A DNA stretch of 10,351 nt, from the NCBI GenBank assembly GCA_012512055.1, contig JAAZEW010000224.1, forward strand, positions 1 to 10,351, written 5' to 3'. The stretch's first letter is position 1. Each line of letters begins with the position of its first letter. The notes below the pieces were generated by a model. The model was not told the DNA's origin and did no database searches. It saw only the letters and a list, made by a program, of their open reading frames with translations. This stretch comes from Bacillota bacterium. Its GTDB lineage: Bacteria; Bacillota_G; SHA-98; UBA4971. The position numbers and the translations under genes were made by a program. This document shows positions 6,562 to 10,351 of the stretch, one piece after another.

Positions 6562-7374
6562 TCATCCGAACTTCCCTGAGACATAACCCTCAGTCCTCTT
6601 GTCCTTGGGCCTGGTGAAAATATCATAGGCAGATCCTGTTTCTATCAGCTCTCCCATTAAGAGAAAAGCTGTCTCACTGTCGATTCGTGCGCCTTGGAGG
6701 GGGTTGTGCGTCACCAGGACAATTGTGTAGCGTTTAACCAATTCCCAGAGGAGCTCTTCGATTCTTAGTGTGGAAATCGGATCCAGGCCGGATGTCGGCT
6801 CATCGAGAAGTATAATGTCCGGCTCCAAGGCAAGCACGCGTGCAATGGAAAGCCTCTGTAACTGCCCGCCGGAGAGACGTGATGCATTGTCACTTAGCCT
6901 GTCCTTTACCTCGTCCCAAAGAATGGCGTCACGTAGGGCTTTCTCTACGATCCCCTCAAGCTCCTTTTGCTGTCGTACCCCCTGCATTCTCGGCCCGTGT
7001 GCGACATTGCTGAATATGCTCATGGGAAGCGCAACAGGCAGGGCGAAAACCATGCCCACGTTTCTGCGCAACTCGGCTACGTCGACTCCTGAGTCATATA
7101 CGTCAGTCCCATCGATTTTGAGGGATCCCTCGTGCCCGGTGTTGGGGATTAGGTCGCCCAACCTGTTCAAGGAACGAAGGAGCGTGGTTTTACCGCTCCC
7201 TGAAGGGCCCATAATTGTGAAGAGCTGATTGCTCCTGATCTCTAGACTGACGTTTCTTAGCGCGCAGTGTTCGCCGTAGAAGAAACTGAAATTAGAGGCA
7301 GAGACCTTGGGTGCGCCTCCTCTGCTATCTGCTGTCAGCACCTTGCTTTCAGCTTCTCCTTTTTTGCCGGTCAT
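6562..7374 (-). CDS. pstB: Phosphate ABC transporter ATP-binding protein PstB (first copy, Q-loop Gln replaced by Ala)
   Basis: This second PstB-family ATPase is 270 residues long from ATG 7374, chosen because GAGGTGAT lies about 7 nt upstream; a GTG at 7386 inside that site is less likely. About 25 extra residues precede the ABC domain. Walker A is GPSGSGKTT (56-64), the signature LSGGQ is at 167-171, Walker B IILLDE carries Glu192, and His223 is the H-loop residue. The segment that normally reads MVFQKPNPFP is MVFALPVALP, so the Q-loop glutamine is Ala111 (codon 7044-7042). The C-terminal YDIFTRPKDKRTEGYVSGKFG is PstB-like. The Q-loop contacts the Mg ion and the membrane partner, so its loss should lower activity of the ATP site built on this subunit. 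The gene lies 46 nt after pstA. Tandem pstB genes are known in Bacillus subtilis (pstBA and pstBB). Confidence 0.92.
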   Translation of the reverse strand: MTGKKGEAESKVLTADSRGGAPKVSASNFSFFYGEHCALRNVSLEIRSNQLFTIMGPSGSGKTTLLRSLNRLGDLIPNTGHEGSLKIDGTDVYDSGVDVAELRRNVGMVFALPVALPMSIFSNVAHGPRMQGVRQQKELEGIVEKALRDAILWDEVKDRLSDNASRLSGGQLQRLSIARVLALEPDIILLDEPTSGLDPISTLRIEELLWELVKRYTIVLVTHNPLQGARIDSETAFLLMGELIETGSAYDIFTRPKDKRTEGYVSGKFG

Positions 7375-7420
7375 GTCAGGTATCACCTCGGTTGTTTCGT
7401 TGGCGGACGCCGGCCCTCCG

Positions 7421-8239
7421 CTAGCCCTCTTTCTCAGTGAGCCGATCCATTATGGCGTACGCTGCCGTATTGATCGCCAATATCAGGATGATCAAAACCG
7501 CAGCCGTGGTGTACGCATTCTCCAACGATATGCCTTCCCTGGCGAGGATGTAGAAGTGGACAGGGAGGGTTCTCGTGGAGTCCAGGAGGGTCCTGGGCAA
7601 TCTAAGGGATGATCCGGCGGTAAAGATGACAGCAGCGGTTTCGCCGATTGCTCTCCCTATGGCCAGTATCACTCCGGTTACAATCCCCGGCTTCGCTGAC
7701 GGCAGAACCACGCTTGTCACCGTTTGCCACCTGGTTGATCCCAGTGCGAAGCTCACCTCACGATAGGCTTCCGGAACTGCCCTGATAGCTTCTTCAGATG
7801 TCCTTACGATTGTCGGCAATATCATTGCAGAAAGAGTCAGGGCGCCGGATAGGACGGACCAGCCCAGATTCAGATATATTACGAAGAACAGAAAGCCGAA
7901 AAGGCCGAAAATAATAGAGGGGATCCCTGCCAGGCTTTCCGTGCCGAATCGGACTATCCTGGGTAACCATGTGTCGCGGGTGTATTCAGTAAGATACACA
8001 GCAGTCAATATCCCGACCGGAGCTGCGATAACCAGCGCTATTCCGGTAAGGAGCACAGTCCCGACAATTGCAGGGAAAACCCCGCCTGTCCTTCCCATCT
8101 CCCGTGGCGACTCAAGAAGAAATGGCAAGGCCAGCCCGGGCAGCCCATTTATCATGACATGACCTATGATGAATACTAGGATTAGCACAGTAAAACCTGT
8201 TATGCCTGCAAACAGAAGGGTAACTCGTCTGTCGGCCAT
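7421..8239 (-). CDS. pstA: Phosphate ABC transporter permease PstA
   Basis: PstA is one of the two membrane subunits forming the phosphate channel. The 272 residues carry about six hydrophobic spans (roughly residues 7-30, 55-85, 103-124, 128-147, 185-207 and 243-265). The cytoplasmic EAA loop EAYREVSFALGSTRWQTVTS (157-176) docks on PstB. Other family marks are TESLAGIPSIIFGLFG (100-115) and GRAIGETAAVIFTAG (195-209). The ATG at 8239 begins 2 nt after the pstC stop and uses AAGGTGTAAAG, which lies at the very end of pstC, so the two are probably translationally coupled. Assignment as PstA rather than PstC rests on its position after pstC and on the best overall resemblance. Confidence 0.95.
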   Translation of the reverse strand: MADRRVTLLFAGITGFTVLILVFIIGHVMINGLPGLALPFLLESPREMGRTGGVFPAIVGTVLLTGIALVIAAPVGILTAVYLTEYTRDTWLPRIVRFGTESLAGIPSIIFGLFGFLFFVIYLNLGWSVLSGALTLSAMILPTIVRTSEEAIRAVPEAYREVSFALGSTRWQTVTSVVLPSAKPGIVTGVILAIGRAIGETAAVIFTAGSSLRLPRTLLDSTRTLPVHFYILAREGISLENAYTTAAVLIILILAINTAAYAIMDRLTEKEG

Positions 8240-8241
8240 CT

Positions 8242-9090
8242 TTACACCTTTTCAACCCGGGCGACTAATCGCGCCAGGGTATTTAGAAGCGCTATGACGG
8301 CAAAGAGCACAATTCCGGTGGCGAAAAGCGCTTCCCTGTGTTCGCCTACTGCATAGCCCATTTCCAGGGCGATGTTGCTTGTGAGAGTCCTTACTGGCTC
8401 CAATGGAGAGACCGGGATTTTTGTGGCGTTGCCTGCCACCATTATCACTGCCATAGTCTCTCCTACCGCCCGCCCCATACCAAGGATAACCGCTGCTATG
8501 ATTCCCGGCCTTGCAGCAGGGAGAACCACCATCCTTATTGTCTGCCATCTTGTAGCCCCTAAGGCCAGCATGCCTTCTCTGTATGCCTGGGGGACGGCTT
8601 TTAGCACGTCGTAACATACACTGATTATTGTGGGCAATATCATAATCCCCAGGACAATGCCGGCTGCGAGGATGGAGAATCCGGGCCCGCCCAGCCACTG
8701 TCTTATGAGGGGGACGAGAATGATAAGTCCGATGAAGCCAAATATGACGGATGGGATTCCCGCCAGAAGTTGTATGGCGGATTTGAGGATCCGGCTTGTT
8801 TTGGATGGCGCCATTTCAGCGAGGAAGATAGCTGTGGCAAGGCCTATTGGAACTCCTATTATGAGAGCGCCCAACGTTACCCAAACCGAACCAAGTATCA
8901 TCGGAAGTATGCCAAACATGCCCCTTGTAGGAGACCATTTGGTTCCTGCGATGAATTGGGCCATGCCCAGTCTGGCTATGATTGGCGACCCTTCTTTGAA
9001 GATGAATATGATAATAAGGGCTAGGACTGCTATTGCAGAAAGCGCAACTGCAGCCAGAGACCATTGGACCAGTGTTTCACGACGACGCAT
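8242..9090 (-). CDS. pstC: Phosphate ABC transporter permease PstC
   Basis: PstC is the other phosphate channel subunit. From ATG 9090 it has 282 residues with about six membrane spans (near 9-32, 60-90, 108-128, 139-157, 194-218 and 254-275). The EAA loop QAYREGMLALGATRWQTIRM (168-187) meets PstB, and QLLAGIPSVIFGFIGL and GRAVGETMAVIMVAG are Pst permease signatures. The start is open to debate: AAGGAGG (9109-9103) is 12 nt before ATG 9090 and directly abuts ATG 9102, so 9090 (MRRRETLVQW) is the better choice. The frame stays open to 9282, but that extension would run back into pstS and is not credible. The gene follows pstS after a 76-nt gap, longer than the other gaps in the operon. Confidence 0.94.
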   Translation of the reverse strand: MRRRETLVQWSLAAVALSAIAVLALIIIFIFKEGSPIIARLGMAQFIAGTKWSPTRGMFGILPMILGSVWVTLGALIIGVPIGLATAIFLAEMAPSKTSRILKSAIQLLAGIPSVIFGFIGLIILVPLIRQWLGGPGFSILAAGIVLGIMILPTIISVCYDVLKAVPQAYREGMLALGATRWQTIRMVVLPAARPGIIAAVILGMGRAVGETMAVIMVAGNATKIPVSPLEPVRTLTSNIALEMGYAVGEHREALFATGIVLFAVIALLNTLARLVARVEKV

Positions 9091-9166
9091 GACCGCACGC
9101 ATCCTCCTTAGCTCAGCAAAAGAATGTACTTCAATGCAATGCGATGAACCTGTATCGTATCCGATC

Positions 9167-10054
9167 CTAATTGCCGTGCTCCGGCCTAAGATTATCATGC
9201 CCAGGCTCAGGAGGCTCTCCCGACGCAACCGATGTAACCGGCACCAAACCTTCCTGTGCCAGCATTGCCTGGGCCTTTTCACTCAGGCAGAAACTGATGA
9301 AATCTTCTACCTCTTTCCCCGGGCCTTCTCCGGTGGCAAGTATCATAGGCCTTACCAGCTTGTAGGTTTGATTTGCTACTGTGTCGATGCCAGGCGGCAC
9401 GCCGGAGACGGCTATGGCTTTCACGCGCTTGTCCACTAGGCCAAGGGACAGATAGCCTATGGCGGAAGGATCGCCGGCTACGATTTCCCTCACTGCGCCG
9501 TTGGAGTCCTGAACTATGGCGCCGGGAGTGACTTCCGCGGTTCCCATAATTATCTCGTCAAATGCGCCCCGGGTCCCGGAACCCTCTTCGCGGGCGACTG
9601 CGTGAATCTTGCGCGATTTGCCTCCTACTTCCAGCCAGTTGGTAATCTCCCCGGTAAATATGGATCTGATCTCGTCGATGTCAAGGTTGCGAGAGAGAGT
9701 TGAAGGGTGGACAATAAGGGCTATTGCATCATATGCGATAATTGTGGGAATCAGGGCTTTCTCATCCCCTTGGAGCTCACGAGATAACATGCCTACCTCA
9801 GCTACGCCTGAAAGGACTGACCTTGCGCCTGCGCTGGATCCTCCACCCTGGATATTGATAATGACGTTTCCGGCTTCATTCATATACTCATCGGCGAGTA
9901 GCTCTGCGAATGGCTGAACAGAAGTGGATCCTGCCAGGGTTATGGAGACAGGGGCCTGGATTCTGTCGCTTCTTACGGGCGTTCGTAGACTATGTATAGC
10001 TGCAAGGATAACGAAAAGTATTACAATGCCTAAAAAAGGTATGAACCGCCTCAG
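9167..10054 (-). CDS. pstS: Phosphate-binding protein PstS, probable CTG start
   Basis: PstS captures phosphate outside the membrane and delivers it to PstC/PstA. The mature part shows LAGSTSVQPFAELLADEYM (40-58), QGGGSSAGARSVLSG (69-83), IFTGEITNWLEVGG (132-145) and the phosphate-binding REEGSGTRGAFDE (155-167). I place the start at CTG 10054: AGGAGGG (10067-10061) lies exactly 6 nt upstream and the protein then begins as a compact secretion signal, MRRFIPFLGIVILFVILAAI. The nearest in-frame ATG is 10111, which has no ribosome binding site and would add 19 polar residues. No Cys-containing lipobox follows the hydrophobic stretch, unlike typical lipoprotein PstS of Gram-positive bacteria, so the protein may be released or stay anchored by an uncleaved signal. 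A charged, proline-rich tail ends the protein (GEPPEPGHDNLRPEHGN). First gene of the operon. Confidence 0.94.
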   Translation of the reverse strand: MRRFIPFLGIVILFVILAAIHSLRTPVRSDRIQAPVSITLAGSTSVQPFAELLADEYMNEAGNVIINIQGGGSSAGARSVLSGVAEVGMLSRELQGDEKALIPTIIAYDAIALIVHPSTLSRNLDIDEIRSIFTGEITNWLEVGGKSRKIHAVAREEGSGTRGAFDEIIMGTAEVTPGAIVQDSNGAVREIVAGDPSAIGYLSLGLVDKRVKAIAVSGVPPGIDTVANQTYKLVRPMILATGEGPGKEVEDFISFCLSEKAQAMLAQEGLVPVTSVASGEPPEPGHDNLRPEHGN

Positions 10055-10067
10055 CTTAATCCCTCCT
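10052..10067 (-). promoter_or_regulatory. Ribosome binding site that sets a CTG start for pstS
   Basis: AGGAGGG at 10067-10061 is followed after 6 nt (ATTAAG) by CTG at 10054-10052. This is the best ribosome binding site in the pstS leader. A five-codon reading frame in another phase, ATG 10073 to TAA 10056 (M-D-R-R-D), covers this site and ends 1 nt before the CTG, so it could affect initiation if translated. Confidence 0.6.
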
Positions 10068-10138
10068 GTCCATGTTAATTCTATGCAATGAGAGGAATTC
10101 CTACACGACATTCCGCGGTGTTAGCCTAAGCAGATCGC

Positions 10139-10252
10139 CATGAGACCGTTGGACTTCTCCAGTAATCGCCGGTTTCGCCGAAGACGTCGGCCGGTTTTTG
10201 CGATTCGGGCGGGCTGTGTTAACATAATATGCGAGAGAACAACGGTCTCATG
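10139..10252 (-). repeat. 114-nt nested inverted repeat in the pst leader (possible structured RNA)
   Basis: The outer arms CATGAGACCGTTG (10139-10151) and CAACGGTCTCATG (10240-10252) are a perfect 13-bp inverted repeat. After a 3-nt bulge (10152-10154) the stem continues with TTCTC (10155-10159) and GAGAA (10235-10239). Inside lie AATCGC (10164-10169) with GCGATT (10200-10205), and GCCGA (10177-10181) with TCGGC (10187-10191) around a 5-nt loop. All the arms are coaxially nested. If pstS is transcribed from the TATAAT at 10316, this lies wholly in its untranslated leader. On the minus strand no T-run follows the inner hairpin, so it is not an obvious attenuator. On the plus strand the inner hairpin is followed by CGGTTTTT and could act as a weak terminator. 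No flanking target duplication was seen. Confidence 0.75.
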
Positions 10253-10264
10253 AACTCATACTTT

Positions 10265-10347
10265 AGGATACCTTAGGAGATTTGCCGGGATAACCTGGGG
10301 AACCTCACGAATTATACGGGACAACTCAGGTCAACTCGGGAAATGCC
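10265..10347. repeat. Imperfect direct repeats of about 10 bp at the pst promoter (possible response-regulator sites)
   Basis: On the plus strand, related units recur about once per helical turn: AGGATACCTT (10265), GGGATAACCT (10287), GGGGAACCTC (10297), GGGACAACTC (10318), AGGTCAACTC (10328) and a poorer GGGAAATGCC (10338). The clearest pair is CAACTC-AGGT-CAACTC: 6-bp repeats with a 4-bp spacer, the geometry of PhoB/PhoP-family boxes. The sequence does not match the E. coli CTGTCAT or B. subtilis TTAACA consensus. The array reaches nearly to the window end and may continue. Confidence 0.5.
10311..10316 (-). promoter_or_regulatory. Candidate -10 element of the pst operon promoter
   Basis: The minus strand reads TATAAT at 10316-10311. 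At the standard 17-nt spacing the -35 hexamer would be CCGAGT, which is very poor; a TTGACC nearby is only 12 nt away. A perfect -10 with no proper -35, overlapped by direct repeats, is the pattern expected for an activator-dependent promoter such as a PhoP-controlled one. The leader to the pstS CTG would then be about 250 nt. Confidence 0.4.
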
Positions 10348-10351
10348 GACT

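Noticed and set aside
8630..9439. A 269-aa plus-strand open frame
   Set aside because: It is antisense to pstC and pstS, which are clear family members, and its composition (Met- and Arg-rich) is that of a shadow frame.
10177..10200. Intrinsic terminator on the plus strand (GCCGA/TCGGC then CGGTTTTT)
   Set aside because: No plus-strand gene lies upstream of it in the window, and the hairpin is part of the larger nested repeat, so a terminator call is not supported.
10139..10252. Small transposon (MITE) with 13-bp terminal inverted repeats
   Set aside because: The bases flanking the two arms show no target-site duplication, and the interior is itself symmetric, which fits a folded leader better. 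Multiple genomic copies would reopen this.
1..10351. CRISPR arrays, tRNA or rRNA genes, insertion sequences, phage genes or defence systems
   Set aside because: I looked for repeats with spacers, cloverleaf segments, transposase or integrase motifs and found none; the window is filled by identified housekeeping and transport genes.

Overview
The window looks like a chromosomal segment from a Bacillota (Firmicutes) bacterium, probably of the Clostridia or a neighbouring class. Base composition looks moderate, near 50% G+C by eye. The reasons are strong AGGAGG-type ribosome binding sites, a Gram-positive style tandem pair of pstB genes, and a MurD whose C-terminal domain carries the variant motifs I recall from clostridial MurD. 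The assignment is an inference from family resemblance, not from a database search.

Region by region. (1) 1-2255, minus strand: a three-gene envelope-stress module read towards the left edge. It holds an ECF sigma factor, a zinc-finger membrane anti-sigma factor whose start overlaps or closely follows the sigma stop, and a secreted RseB/MucB-like regulator cut off by the window edge. A GGAAC-N16-CGTTT element upstream of the sigma gene looks like an autoregulated ECF promoter. (2) 2256-2536: a divergent intergenic region with that promoter and the murD leader. (3) 2537-4843, plus strand: murD (peptidoglycan precursor synthesis) and folD (one-carbon folate metabolism), 36 nt apart, followed by a good intrinsic terminator at 4946-4979. 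(4) 5048-10054, minus strand, convergent with folD: the complete high-affinity phosphate uptake operon pstS-pstC-pstA-pstB-pstB-phoU. (5) 10055-10351: the pst leader and control region. It has a 114-nt nested inverted repeat, a perfect TATAAT and a series of roughly 10-bp imperfect direct repeats that run towards the window end.

How the genes work together. PstS captures phosphate outside the membrane, PstC and PstA form the channel, the two PstB proteins supply ATP hydrolysis, and PhoU connects transport to phosphate sensing. No PhoP/PhoR pair lies in the window. Independently, the sigma/anti-sigma/RseB set should sense envelope damage. It is divergent from murD, but nothing seen here shows that the sigma factor controls murD.

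Most of the window is ordinary housekeeping. The points that deserve a second look are these: the two PstB proteins divide their motif defects so that one composite ATP site would be intact and the other degenerate; pstS appears to start at a CTG codon; the pst leader is unusually structured; and the pst promoter overlaps a periodic repeat array.
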